Assembly (NCBI GenBank): GCA_963978545.1
Contig: OZ021725.1
Location: forward strand, 9,737,346-9,801,345
From: Linyphia triangularis
Lineage: Eukaryota; Arthropoda; Arachnida; Araneae; Linyphiidae
Direction: 5' to 3'
DNA length: 64,000 bases
Shown here: positions 22,845-34,308 of the stretch, piece after piece
Position numbering within the stretch: position 1 is the stretch's first letter
How the letters are laid out: each line of letters opens with the position of its first letter
Translations under genes and position numbers: made by a program
The notes under the pieces: model-generated
What the model saw: the letters and a program-made list of their open reading frames with translations, nothing else
Databases searched by the model: none
Told to the model about the DNA's origin: nothing

Positions 22845-23328
22845 TAACGTTAAGGGGGGGGGGGGGGGGGACTGACACCAGATCACACTTTTGATCAATT
22901 GAAAATAATACCCTTGGGTTTAAGGTCCAGGGTGATAAAAACTTCAGACACAACATCAATTCTGACTTGAAACTTTTCGAACTTTACCCCACATCTGCGC
23001 TCTATATAAATATCAAAAATATCTAAAAATATCCAATCAACCAACCCACATCCAGGTGCCGCAGTTTTATCTTAGTTCGAATCTCGACTCTCCCCAACCA
23101 TAAACCCCTCCATAACCCTTTTTTTTTTCCGACATCATCAACCCAAATCTCTCCATCACCTGAACCAGCACGACTTTCGTGACACAATGAGACGTTTTTT
23201 TTGTAACTTTTTTTTACCGTTTCCTTCATTCGTCTCAGTGTAGGAAATCAAGATTGAAAAGAGTAAAAATTAGAGAAGCCAGCGTGAAACATTAGGTCTT
23301 GCTCTAGCTTCTTTTCAGCCCGATGACT
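22845..23328. other. Single-copy spacer between the two H copies
   Basis: It starts with a long G run (22854-22870). It is pyrimidine-rich on the plus strand and holds a TATATAAAT box at 23002 but no supported gene. A 68-codon minus-strand frame here has no known motif. Confidence 0.35.
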
Positions 23329-23434
23329 TTTATAAAATATCTATTCCTCAATACAACTGAGCAACATCAGCAAACATCTCTTTTTATACAATCAGGCGCA
23401 TGCGCACACAATGCCTTTCCTGCCCATTCCCAAA

Positions 23435-23942
23435 TAGTCCGAGAGGCGACTGCAATGTTTGGACCTCATCGAACATCATTCTGAATTTTTAATAGAAATT
23501 GGAGAAAAGTGAGTAGATTACGAATCCACTGGTCTGCAGTGACAAAAATGGCCGAAACTGATCAAAAATCGACTTGGAATGAGTTGAACTAAAATCCGAT
23601 TGCCAAATGTGTCCTAACTTGCCAAAAAGAAAACAAACTTTTTCGTCTGGCAACCCACCGCATTTTGATTTTCAATGAGAAAAAGCGCAAACGATTTCTG
23701 ATCTCTGGCTCGGAAAACTTCTATCTTTTAAAAGTAAGCCAAATTGGCGACATCAGTTACGTTATCAGTGACGTAATGTTTATTGCCGATTTGGCTCATT
23801 TGTGAAAGATGCAAGTAAGCCATAGCCACATCCGAATCGTCTGCAACCTTCTTAATTGAAGATTAAAGAGTGAGGGTAACCATAAAAAAAAAAAAAAATG
23901 CTCATTATTTGGCAAATTATAGCGCATTGGCAATTGGATTTT
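23435..23942. mobile_element. H MITE, copy 5 (right end lost)
   Basis: The left terminus and centre are intact. It is truncated at the duplication breakpoint, before the right terminal repeat. Confidence 0.85.
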
Positions 23943-24217
23943 GTAGTGATTCTCAGAGCTTATTTGGATGCTTTATTACAAGATATCGCAAGCATAATAG
24001 TAATAGACATAGTAAAAGTAATAGCTATCTTATGACAATAAAGGACATCTCAATAATAGACACCTTAGTGCCTTATTATACAGAATTTGAAAATTTGAAT
24101 TTGGAGGACATTTGTCCCCCACGCCACAAACTGCGAGACAGAAGGTCGCCCTCGCAAACTAAGGATTAATAAACACCTCAGTAATAATAAACATATTAAT
24201 AAAAATAACAATAATAA

Positions 24218-24846
24218 TCTATACATATATATAAAATTGAACGTCTGTCTGTATGTATGAACGGCTATAACTGAAGATCTACTGAACTGATTTGGATACA
24301 ATTTGTGTCTATTGGTAGATTATTGGATGCGGATTCTACATAGGTACACTTTTACTACAGTTTAAATACGCAAAAAACGGTAATTAACACATAAAAACTA
24401 TTTTTGCCGTCTAGCCGTCTGTGCTTTAATTATGTCTGAGTTGAAAGTTTCTTCGGAAATGAAACAGTGTTGGCAACAGTATCATGTAAACAAATGAGGG
24501 TATTGAAATTCAAAAGTATTTATCATGCATAGCTCAAACTTTTAATGTGTTTATAATGCCTCTTAAAAGAAAATCTTCTTAAGTCTTTTAATCATCTTTT
24601 ATTTTTATGGTGTTTATTTTGTGATAACTATTTAGTGTGTCCTGGGTAAAAGAGGCCCCACAAACAAAGAGGAACCGCGTTCCAAATTGTTAAAAGTAAT
24701 TTCAAATGATCGATTCCAAACTTTTGTTTGGAAAATAATTTAGCGCCTCTCTTATGCTTGCTACCCTGCATTGTAACCTGAATTGTCAAATTCAAGGACC
24801 AATTATGCCCCAACGGGCACCCAGCAACACGGGTCCATGCAGCTAG
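24218..24846 (+). mobile_element. Non-autonomous Helitron
   Basis: The 5' end is TCTATACATATATATAAAAT. The 3' end has a GGGCACCCAGCAACACGGGT hairpin-type segment followed by CCATGCAGCTAG. It is flanked by A on the left (24217) and T on the right (24847), with no target duplication. A TC start, a CTRR end preceded by a short hairpin, and insertion between A and T are the established Helitron signature. At 629 bp without Rep/helicase coding it depends on an autonomous partner. Confidence 0.82.
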
Positions 24847-25018
24847 TATTAAAATAAAACTTAAATAGTGAGGTTGAATTTAAACAAATGGCGTTTATAC
24901 GTACAGTGAAAGCTTTTCTACTTTGAACTGAAATATACATTTCTGTGATGGTTGGAGTATTACCTAATCTTGTGTGGTTTCATACGGGGAATGGGAGATT
25001 GCAAAAAGATTTTGGCTT

Positions 25019-25250
25019 AATCCTAGTATACGTTACACGGTGGATTTGGCGACATTGGCGATGGTATGTTTATATATTTGCAATTTTCAGGTTACTATTT
25101 CCTATTTTTTTGCCTACGTCAATACTTGGTGACAATCATAAAAGTTTTACTTCGGTGTTGGCAACAGTTTGGCGACAAGCGTCCACGTGTCATTTCGGCG
25201 TTGGTGAAATTTTTTAAAATCGCTCCAAGCGTGTAACGTATACTAGGATT
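25019..25250. mobile_element. Small TIR element (AATCCTAGTATACG ends)
   Basis: 232 bp bounded by inverted AATCCTAGTATACGTTACAC and GTGTAACGTATACTAGGATT. The interior carries several TTGGCGACA motifs. No clean duplication can be assigned. A 90-codon frame spans it by chance. Confidence 0.7.
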
Positions 25251-25462
25251 TTACCGAATCTAGAAAAGTTAATGTTCGCGATTTTCTTTCAAGAAACTAA
25301 GCTCGAAAATATTTTGAAAGAAAAATTTCCGCCCTAAGTTATGAAGTATTTTTCGCATTTCTTGCTGACATATTCATTCTGAGCCAAGGCAGTCATAACT
25401 GCACTGCATACTCGAGATGATTTGTCATTTACATTAAACATATATACTAAATCCAGACTCAC

Positions 25463-25764
25463 CGTTTGAGTGCTCCACTCCTTCCGTTCTTTCCGTTTCC
25501 GATGATGCTCTTGCCGGAGACGGAAGAGCGAGATGGCAAGCTGTCCGGAGTCTCAACGTTTTCCTCATCCACGTGATGACCGTTAAGACAGCCGTTCTTC
25601 TTCGCGCTGCCGTTTTTCACCACGTCGCCGTTAACAGTGCCGTTGCTGTAACCGTTAACGGTGCCGTTCGAAGTGCCATTCACCATTATCGACTTGGGTT
25701 TCTGAGGAGCATTGTTGATGTCCTCCTTGTTTTCTTCGTGCACCACGTATGGGGTCATTTTCAT
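25463..25764 (-). CDS. First coding exon of a host gene, Asn-Gly-rich N-terminus, function unknown
   Basis: The start is an ATG at 25764-25762 (a second in-frame ATG lies two codons on). An in-frame TGA lies upstream at 25815-25813, so the frame cannot begin much earlier. The frame runs 100 codons and meets ACG|GTGAGT, a strong splice donor, at 25463/25462, leaving a phase-2 exon end. The peptide starts MKMTPYVVHEENKED, then has a low-complexity block of NGT, NGY, NGD and NG repeats (about residues 28-62), a Ser-rich stretch and a basic end (GKNGRSGALKR). No signal peptide or membrane segment is seen. G+C and CpG content are far above the flanks. I cannot name the family. Downstream exons lie outside the recognisable part of the window. 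Confidence 0.68.
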
Positions 25765-25824
25765 TAAAATGAACAGAATAAGAAATGCTGATATGACAGT
25801 CTCACAATACACTCAAACGTTCAC

Positions 25825-26090
25825 AATTTTTCTTTTTATCAACTTCGGCACTTGTAGACGATAATTTTTAACGCCCACTGAAACGTTCTCAAACGTTTAA
25901 TCAACTTCAACACTTGCAAACGATAATTTTTGCCGATCACTGAGACATTCTCAAATGTTTAATCAACTTTAGGTCTTGCAGACGATTATTTTTGTTATCA
26001 CCGAGATGTTATTAAACGTTTTTTTTTTTATCAACTTCAGAACTGCAAACGATATTTTGTAATAAACACTGCAACGTTTTCAAATCGATA
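25825..26090. repeat. Diverged ~63-65-bp tandem repeat upstream of the host exon
   Basis: Four successive units share (T)TTAATCAACTTC-x-CACTTGCA-GACGATAATTTTT and end near CACTGA-ACGTTCTCAAACG. Further isolated units appear at about 27138-27240 (AATCAACTTCAACACTTGCA, GATCAACTTCAAAGCTAGC). They lie in the 5' UTR or promoter-proximal region of the minus-strand exon. Confidence 0.7.
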
Positions 26091-27400
26091 AATTTACTTA
26101 TGTTTAGGATTATTTCAACTGGTTATTATTTTCTACTTATTTCATACGGTAACACAGGTTTATTGTTCCGAAATAAACTCGAATTTGTGTTTATAAAAGT
26201 TTTTTAATCACAGTCTTTTATCTATTTTTTAAATCGAAACCGCATTCATTTTTAAAAATAACTACCAATCAATTTTTTTTATGAAATAAGATATTTATCA
26301 GATTTATGACTATCTAAGATATCATACACATTCACTAAATACTCTACTATTATTGGAAATGAGAAAATATCTCGTAAACACAATCTTTTCCAAACACAAA
26401 TCACGCATAAATCGGATTAGAATGACAATATTTTAAGTTATTGTATTAAAAAGAAAAGAAAAAAAAAAAAAAAAAAAAAGGACTTTGGGAATAAATAAAA
26501 TGTTCCCCGTTTGACAGCAATTCAAGATCAAGGACACAATGATTTCTGACAGGAGATATAAATGACAACAATCCTCCACAAAACACGTCAAGCGAGAACA
26601 CGTGTTTTCCCTTCCCTGTCGGAAGAACAGACAATTTAATCTCTTGGCCCACTAAAGAAGTATATGTATTTGCAGGCTGATAACTAGATAGTTTTAAATA
26701 AACTGCATCGAAACTAAAGAATCAGGAAATTTGTTTTTACGATGAAAAAATCTCTTTCTTGTTTATTTATTTACTCTCTCGCCAAAACTGATTTTAAAAT
26801 AAAATTTTATGTTCAATTGTCAACAATTAGTTACTGATTAGTTACAGATAATTTTTTTTTCTTTCAATTTTATATTATTTTCCTTAATAATATACTTCTG
26901 TGATATATTTTCCAATTTTTAGGCAAGATTTTACGTCTGATTAACTTGATCAATGTTTGGAAATCATGCCTCTTTTTCTCAAGTTGTTTTATCTCCCGGG
27001 TTTCACAATTCTTTAGATTTGTATGAATGCTGTCAGGCACTTATTGAATAAAAATTGACAGAAAAAAAAGAATTCCTTACTGAAATTTTTCTAGATCCGT
27101 TGCCCAACGGACCATACCATTAAAAAAAATGTCCCACAACGTTTTAATCAACTTCAACACTTGCAGACGGGAGAACACTGCAACTTGTTGATCAACTTCA
27201 AAGCTAGCAGACGATAGTTTAAAATATAATTAAATGTTTCTAAATCTGATGATCAGATAGTTTAAAATATAACAGTACTTTTTTTTATATATATATCCTA
27301 GGATTTATACCATTTCTTCACGAGGATAGGTGACAGTTTAATTTCCCTTTTCCAGTCGAAACACACACTAAATCTTTTTTTTTTTTAATCCTTCCGTTCT
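26091..27400. other. Upstream region of the host exon, no gene recognised
   Basis: AT-rich sequence with an A19-21 tract at 26458-26479, a CACGTG E-box at 26599-26604 and degenerate repeat units near 27140-27240. A 68-codon minus-strand frame at 26446 ends in poly-Phe from the A tract and is not supported. Confidence 0.35.
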
Positions 27401-27539
27401 CGATCACATCTTGAGTTACCTATTTCATCTACCGGTTAGAAAAAGAAGAAAAGAAATCAAAAGAATTCCGCACAGACGAATTATCCAAAATGCACTTGTA
27501 TATTCCGTCGAGTTATCCCAAAAAACGAGAACAATTCCA

Positions 27540-27760
27540 AAAACACAAACAATCCTTCGGGTAACCGCAGAGGATGCAGAGACGATCAACCCGGCGAGGA
27601 AGCTCGAGCCATTTTGAAGGCAGTTCTGGAAATATCGTTCGGGCCCGTCGATTGTTTTGGAGAGAGGGCGCCGCGATCGCTTTTTAACAAGAACGGGGTG
27701 AAGGGGAGAGGGGGGGGAGTGTCGTAACCTTCTGTTTTCGATGAAGACAGACGATTGAGT
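27540..27760 (-). promoter_or_regulatory. CpG-containing, GC-rich segment, candidate promoter or 5' exon
   Basis: This is one of the most GC-rich stretches in the window. It contains GGGCGCCGCGATCGC, CGGGCCCGTCGATTG and CCCGGCGAGGAAGC and ends in a purine block AGGGGAGAGGGGGGGGAG. It matches no repeat family here and lies about 1.8-2.0 kb upstream of the minus-strand host exon. A role as its transcription start region is inference from composition and position only. Confidence 0.35.
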
Positions 27761-27900
27761 GCGGGGAGCGCTTATTATACTAATCTCACACCCTTCCCCT
27801 ACCTGTTATATATATATATATATATTTGTTTTAATTTTATTATTGTTCTTCGAAATGGTTTATGAAATTTCTTGGAAGATTGTTCAAAGCGATGCTTCAT

Positions 27901-27947
<47 letters not shown>

Positions 27948-28907
27948 GGAGCGTTCTAAGTAAAAAGGGTGATGTTGCCCAATTTCAAAATTTATTCACG
28001 TCGAACGAATGCGCTTATATAACCTTTTTAATGCTTTTTTTTTTATAATTTAAATAATTTTTAGAAATATAGAGTATTTCAAATGATTTTATTTTGGAAA
28101 TTTTTTATTCCTCTACCCTGAATACTGGCAAAAGAGTAATGACAGTAGAACGACTTATATTAGAACTTTAGTTTATACAGATATCGAGTTTATATAGATC
28201 GAGTTTCTGTAACTATAACCGTAACCGTGAGCGCCATTTTGTTGCCATTCACAGAATCCAGAGCTCATACCTCTGAATAACTTTACCTGAAATAATCTCA
28301 TCTCGATCTGTTGAAAGGAACGGAAATCTAAAGGTCCATATATCGGCAAACTTATTTTTATGACCACCCTATATATTTCTATTTCATATTAAAAAAATAA
28401 ATGATAACAATAAAATTAGATAATAATAATAATAATAATAATAAAAAATTAAATAGTAATAAAATTAAATAATAATAATGATAATAAAAAATGAAGAGAG
28501 ATGAGAAGTTGGAATTATCTGAAAAAAAAAAATCATAGAACGATTTAAAATAATTTATAATAATCAAAATGATTACTAATTGGTGCAGAATTTTTTTCAG
28601 TAATATAGCAGCAAAATTGTGTATTCGCATAAGAAAAATACTATTTAAAAGTAGAAATAAATATAAATTATATATTTTAAAGCATCTTCATTATTTAGTT
28701 TAAAAATAACTTTTAAAATGTCACGAAACTTGAATTTGCTTAATTATCCGTTGTTTAATATAAGACTTTTAAAAATGTAAAACTATATATATCATTGAAC
28801 AATATAGTAATTAGTAAACAAACATTTAAATACACATAAAAACACATCCGGTTATGTAACGTTAACCAAAAAAACATTTATTATGACTTTTGTATTAAAT
28901 TAAACCA
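27761..28907. other. AT-rich interval with simple repeats
   Basis: Contains (TA)8 near 27808, the T40 run, (AAT)n near 28423-28442 and low-complexity AT sequence. A short non-repetitive patch at 28180-28370 has no recognisable content. Confidence 0.45.
27904..27943. repeat. Poly-T tract of 40
   Basis: An uninterrupted run of T. It has no recognisable SINE or LINE body attached. Confidence 0.95.
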
Positions 28908-29007
28908 GGAGTGTGGAACATCACACAACTTTCAATTGCACTCAATACTGATGATCACTACATTTAAATTTGTCTTGAATTATGCAATTTATTGTTTTCA
29001 TATTTCA

Positions 29008-29041
<34 letters not shown>

Positions 29042-29490
29042 CAGTTTTGTGATATATTTTTGACGATAATTATTTCATTAATAAAAAAAAAAAATAAAAA
29101 AAAATGGCGATATACTTTTTGATAAATAATACATTATTCTTACTTGTAAGTGAAACAAAGGATAATCATTCGTTGATGGGTGATGCTCAACGAAATAGAC
29201 CTCTGTGTTACAGATGTTTGATTTTCAATTTTTTGCGCTTTTATCGCATTTCTACGGGAATTTCGGAGGTGGGAATATTTATATAACCTTACAAGGCATT
29301 AACCACAGCGATTTTGATCAAAATGGTAGGGTCATGTTTTGGCAATCGATGAAAAACATAAAATATTCAATGATAGCTACCTTTTGCGCATGTGCAATTC
29401 AGACGAAAACCAAAACGATAGGTTTCATGACCACCACTAACCAGTCTGGAAAAGTTGAACGCCGTAGGTCAATCATTTCGGGAGATATTA
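28908..29490 (+). mobile_element. M element, copy 6 (3' end missing)
   Basis: Starts CAGGAGTGTGGAACATCAC and includes a long A run (about 29016-29041) at the usual A-rich position. It follows M order to CGTAGGTCAATCATTTCGGG and then stops before the hairpin. Confidence 0.7.
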
Positions 29491-29722
29491 GATAGGATAG
29501 AAACGAAAGGAAGTTTTGGCGTCACAGAAAGAAAAATGTAGCGTTTTCATTGGACTGCAATCTAATGAGGTTTTCGGGCATTTTCTTTTCTTGATATTTA
29601 AATAACTAATTTTTTTAAAGGACTTTTGTTTGAATATTTGAAATCAGAAAGAAATTCTTCATAAATATATAAACTAATTTCACTCGTTTTTAAAAAATGA
29701 GGGAATTGTCAATTGAGAACCT

Positions 29723-30655
29723 GAAAAGCAAAGGGGTAGAAGTGACTTTTCTTAACTTATGTGAAAATACACTTTAAGGTATACGTATCGGCTTCAAATC
29801 GCAAAACTCTCAAAAATCGGGGAAGATTTGTAAGGCCGTAAAAAACAAAAGCAAAATAAAAACAACACAAAAGAAGAACTAAAAAGGAAATATATAATAA
29901 TTAGTATAATAGCAACAGTTTTTTATATAAAAAAATACTTTTTTAAAAGTTATTCTCAGATTGTAGTTTTTTCTATTTTGCATTTCATTCAAACAGTAAT
30001 AACTCCAGTTGAAATAATATTTTTTGAAATTTGTTTTTTGCTATATGATCTGCATACATTGATGAATGTTTTGACCCTAAATACTAAGTGATTTGTAAAT
30101 AAATATTTTTTTAATTGAATTTTAAAGATAAGATTCTGTATAAAAAAACTTGGATTTGTCTAATAGATTCAGTTAAAGGAAGATATCACAAAATATACAC
30201 ACTGTAAAATTCTGTTAATAGGGCCAAAACATAGAGCAGGGTATTTCGCATTATTGAACACCAAAATTATATCTGTGGGTGAATTAGAATTTTTGTCATT
30301 ACCATTTGAAATTAGCCTAATTAGTTGATTAAATGTTAATTAATTATTAAAATTGAAGAAATAAATTTTTTTTTATTGGAAACAGTTTAACAAATAATGT
30401 ACTTCTCAAGGTGCAAAGATCTAATTTTTAAATTGAAAATTTAAAAAAAAGAAAAAAAAAAAATTTAAAACCTAAACGTATACTTTAAAGTTTCTTATTT
30501 ACATTAAATTTGTATGAAAATTATTTGTTATTCAAATACTAACCTCTGGAAAGAAAATATCACTAGTTCTCATAGAATTAAATAAGAAATTTTATAGTGT
30601 ATTTTCACATAAGTTAATAAAAGTCACTTGGATCCCTTTGCAATTTTGTGTGCTA
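29723..30655. mobile_element. Palindromic element interrupted by TTAA MITE B
   Basis: The left arm CAAAGGGGTAGAAGTGACTT..AACTTATGTGAAAATACACT (about 29730-29773) is matched in reverse by AGTGTATTTTCACATAAGTT..AAGTCACTTGGATCCCTTTG (about 30597-30642). The TTAA element at 29778 sits between the arms. The outer ends are not resolved. Confidence 0.6.
29778..30484 (+). mobile_element. TTAA-target MITE, family B, copy 1
   Basis: Ends GGTATACGTATCGG and AAACGTATACT, flanked by TTAA at 29774-29777 and 30485-30488. The interior is shared, in inverse orientation and nearly full length, with 32055-32775 (for example GGGGAAGATTTGTAAGGCCG). Non-coding. Confidence 0.78.
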
Positions 30656-30779
30656 TGGCTGTTGAAATCCATACTAATCATACTTACAAAAATGAGATTT
30701 TGTAATCTTCTTTTACTTTTAAAATTCTTTTAAATATGTCATTATTGTCACACGAGAAATATTCAGGTACAGTAGAGTC

Positions 30780-31230
30780 TCGATTAATCGACCTAATTCG
30801 GACCAAAGGTAGGTCGGTTACGCGAAAATTCCGGATAAAAGAGAGTTGTAAAAAACAATAAAAAGTAAATGATTTTCGTTTATTGAATACAGGACTTTTA
30901 ATGTTTTTGTATGACATAATTGTTGGAAATGAGTTTTTGTCGCAATAATCTTGATAATCTTTGTTTCGCTGCTCTATCCCGGAGTCTTTTTGAAGGCAAT
31001 AGTTCAGTTTGATCTGCATCCGAAGGTTGCTCTAACCATGTCAGTTCTTTAGAAAAACAGTCAAAAGCCTCACCATTACTTATGTAACTTTAGAGCGAGG
31101 GAAAAGATTACGGTTTAAAAAGGTAAAAATGATTTATTACTCATTTGGGAGATTTTTGATGTCGACTAAATGATTGCCGGTTAACAGAGAGTTCCGGATA
31201 AAGGAGGGACGGTTAATCGAGATTCTACTG
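30780..31230 (-). mobile_element. Tigger/pogo-like deletion derivative, copy 1
   Basis: 451 bp with ends CAGTAGAGTCTCGATTAATC and GATTAATCG..CTACTG-type inverted repeats (right end GGTTAATCGAGATTCTACTG), flanked by TA. CAGTAGA..CTCGATTAA ends and TA duplication are the known Tigger/pogo signature. On the minus strand a ~60-codon frame remains (NGEAFDCF, then LEQPSDADQTELLPSKRLRD and KQRLSRLLRQKLISNNYV). It is probably the transposase C-terminus left after internal deletion. Confidence 0.82.
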
Positions 31231-31870
31231 TATTTAATTTGGTCACTGGTTGACTTCACATTATAAAACTTTTTTAGAGGACAACACTACATTTATTATT
31301 TTCAATTACCCATTTGTTAAACATAGGGTAATGAAACCATTGCATTTGGACAATTCTATTTTTTCACAATTTTATACGTTTTGGAACGTACTGAGTTCAC
31401 AAAAAGGATCTAGAAAAAAATCTCTGTCTGAGGTCAGCATAACTCCCAAACGGATTGACCTACGATGTTTAACTTAGGCATACGGGTTAGTGGGAACCAT
31501 GGAACCTGTCATTAAGGTTGTCGTCGAAATTGCACATGCGCATAAGGTAACCGCCACTGTAAAAATCATGCTTTTTAGAAGTTTCCAAAGAAAACCTTGC
31601 CTCTAACGATTTTGATCAAAATTTCTGTGGGTGTTCTCTTAAGGTGTTCTAAACATCCCCACCTCCGAAATTCTCGAAAGAATGCTACAAAGGTGTTAAA
31701 AGTTGTAAAACAAATGTCTTTTAACAGAGTTCTCTTACTTTGAGCATCGTCCATCAACCACTCTTCCTTCACTGTTGCACTTGCAAGAAAGAGTAATGTA
31801 AAATATATCGAAAAACATAACACCAATTTTAACTTTTTGGCAGTATTTTTTCCCCCTTTCTTTTTGTAAA

Positions 31871-32028
31871 TGTTTAGCGATGTGCGCTAAAGGGGTGTTG
31901 AACCAGGGGATCCTAGATCAGTAGGACAGGCGTGCTAACCACTAGACAAAAGGAACCACTAGTGTCTAGGTGTTGCATCTGTCATTTGTACATGAGACCA
32001 CCATAATTGTAATAATCATCGCTAAACA
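31871..32028 (-). mobile_element. SINE2, copy 2
   Basis: On the minus strand: GGTGGTCTCATGTACAAATG, ACACCTAGACACTAGTGG, A box TCTAGTGGTTAGCACGCCTG, and a mutated B box CTGGTTCAACACCCC. The whole copy is bounded by a 12-bp perfect inverted repeat TGTTTAGCGATG / CATCGCTAAACA (31871-31882, 32017-32028) rather than a direct repeat. Confidence 0.72.
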
Positions 32029-32054
32029 TATTGTCAAACTGGTATTTTTTTTAA

Positions 32055-32775
32055 GGTATACGTATAAGTTTCAACATTTTTTTTTAATTTTCAATTTAAA
32101 AATTAGACCTTTGCACCTTGAAAAGTACATTATTTGTTAAACTGTTTCCAATATATATATATTTAATTTCTTCAATTTTAATAATTAATTAACATTTAAT
32201 CAACTAATTAGGCTAATATCGAACGGTAATGACGAAAATTCTAATTCACCCACAGATACAATTTTGGTGTTCAATGATGCGGAATACCCTGCTCTATGTT
32301 TTGATCCTATTAACAGAATTTTACAGTGTGTATATTTTGTGATATCTTGCTTTAACTGAATCTATTAGAAAAATCCAAGTTTTTTTTATAAAGAATCTTA
32401 TCTTTAAAATCCAATTAAAAAAATATTTATTTACAAATAACTTAGTATTTAGCGTCAAAACATTCAACAATGTGTGCATATTATATAGCAAAAAACAAAT
32501 ATAAAAAAATATTATTTAAACTGGAGTTATTACTGTTTGAATGAAATGCAAAATAGAAAAAACTACAATCTGAGAAAAACTTTAAAAAAAGTATTTTTTA
32601 TATAAAAAAACTGTTATTATTATACTAACTATTATATATTTTCTTTTTAGTATGCTCCTCCATCATAGGGTTTCCTTCTTTTGTGTTTTTTTTATTTTGC
32701 TTTTGTTTTTTTTACGGCCTTACAAATCTTCCCCGATTTTTGCGAGTTTTGCGATTTGAAGCCTATACGTATACC
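32055..32775 (-). mobile_element. TTAA-target MITE, family B, copy 2
   Basis: 721 bp with ends GGTATACGTATAAG and CCTATACGTATACC, flanked by TTAA at 32051-32054 and 32776-32779. It is the inverse of copy 1, with small indels and a (TA)-rich patch at 32150. Confidence 0.85.
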
Positions 32776-33128
32776 TTAAATAGTGAAAATTTGAAAACTA
32801 AAACAGTAAATTTCCCCAATCCACATCAAATTTAAATGCAGTGACCCGTATTAACTGTGACTGAGAGTTATATGAAAGTGTTCTACACTTCTAGTTTTTA
32901 ATTGAATAGCATGGATATCGATGTTTATTTATGTGTCGAATCATCTAGTTAAAACTTCGAAGTGAGATTTGTTTTACTGAATATGGCTGGTGCTTGAAGG
33001 GGTGACAATATTGTTGCTCCTTGTTTACAATTTTTTTTTTATTTGTTTGTAGTTTTTGCTCAGATTGGGGAAACAAGTTTTAGACGTTCCTCTTTTTTCC
33101 TTGGCTTGTAAATGAACATAAGAACCAA

Positions 33129-33793
33129 TAATCCGAGAGGCGACTGCAATTTTTGGACCCCATCGAACATCATTCTGAATTTTTTATAGAAACTGGAGAA
33201 AAGTGAGTAGATTGCGAATCCACTGGTCTGACGTGGTAAAAATGGCCGAAACTGATCAGAAATCGACTTGGAATGAGTTGAACTAAAATCCGATTGCCAA
33301 ATATGTCATAACTTGCCAAAAAGACAACAAACTTTTTGGTCTGGCAACCCACTGCATTTTGATTTTCTACGAGAAAAAGCGCAAACGATTTCTCATCTCT
33401 GGCTCGGAAAACTTGTATCTCTTAAAAGTAAGCCAAATTGACGACATCAGTTACGTCATCAGTGGTGTAATGTTTATTGCCAATATGGCTCATTTATGAA
33501 AAATGCAAAAAAGAGATAGCCACACATCCAAAACGTCTGCAACCTTCTTAATTGAAAATTAAAGAGTGAGGGTTACTAAATATAAAAAAAAAGTGCTCAT
33601 TATTTGGCAAGTTATGGCGCATTTGGCATTCGGATTTGGTTTAACTTATTATAAGTCAATTTTTAACCAGTTTCGGCCATTTTTTCTACGGCAAACTAGT
33701 GGATTCGTAATCTACTAACTTCTCTCTTATTTCTATAAAAAAATCAGAATGATGTTCGATGGGGTCCAAAAATTGCAGTCGCCTTTCAGTCTA
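33129..33793. mobile_element. H MITE, copy 6
   Basis: Left end TAATCCGAGAGGCGACTGC, right end GCCTTTCAGTCTA. The flanks (CAA / CTA) do not preserve the TNA duplication. The element is otherwise full-length. Confidence 0.87.
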
Positions 33794-34306
33794 CTATGTA
33801 TTGCCAATATTCATTAATATAGCGCCGTTTTGGTTTGCAGCGTGTGCTTGACATTGGTATCTAATTTTAAACATTAAAAACGTATCTATCAGCAAAATAT
33901 GCGTTGAACTTCTTTTCAAAATGTATTCATTAAAATTAATGTGAATTTATGCACTCACATCCAAATATCTTTTATTTATTCTGATTAAAACACTTTTATT
34001 ATTTATTTGTTAAAACAATTTTGGCAACAGGAAAGAGTTTCTTTAATGATCTGTTAAATGCTATTTCAGCGCGATTAAATGACGGCAAGTTGGTTTATTA
34101 GTATTCTGTAAAAGCGCCCTTTTAGTGACACTGGCTGACCACAATTTGATAAAATAAGCATTGCCATCGACATCGAATCTATCTGCCAAGTTTCAGCCCG
34201 ATTGGATGACGGCAAGGGGGTTAATTAGGTCTTTGCAGATTTGTCTGACATTGACAAATGTACACACAAAGTCGAAATTAATATAAAGGATTTAAATACA
34301 GTAGAA
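33794..34306 (+). mobile_element. R element, copy 5
   Basis: R blocks from ATTCATTAATATAGCGCCG to the terminal TTAATATAAAGGATTTAAA, where the Tigger element of 34309 is inserted. Confidence 0.7.
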
Positions 34307-34308
34307 CC

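Larger units (their letters stand above)
22073..23942 (+). repeat. Local direct duplication of an H element plus its left flank
   Basis: About 600 bp occurs twice in the same orientation, at about 22073-22690 and 23329-23942. The copies share about 105 bp of non-H left flank (including CAATACAACTGAGCAACATC and GGCGCATGCGCACACAATGC) before the same H insertion point. Both copies must therefore derive from one H insertion by duplication. The second copy stops within the H element at GGCAATTGGATT. Confidence 0.85.
31250..32905 (-). mobile_element. M element, copy 7, split by SINE2 and TTAA MITE B
   Basis: The 3' half occupies 31250-31865, with the hairpin relic TTTCAATTACCCATTTG..AGGGTAATGAAA at 31299. 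The 5' end is recognisable at 32815-32905 (CACATCAAATTTAAATGCAG to TTCTACACTTCTAG, reversed). The intervening 0.95 kb holds SINE2 copy 2 and MITE B copy 2. Confidence 0.62.
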
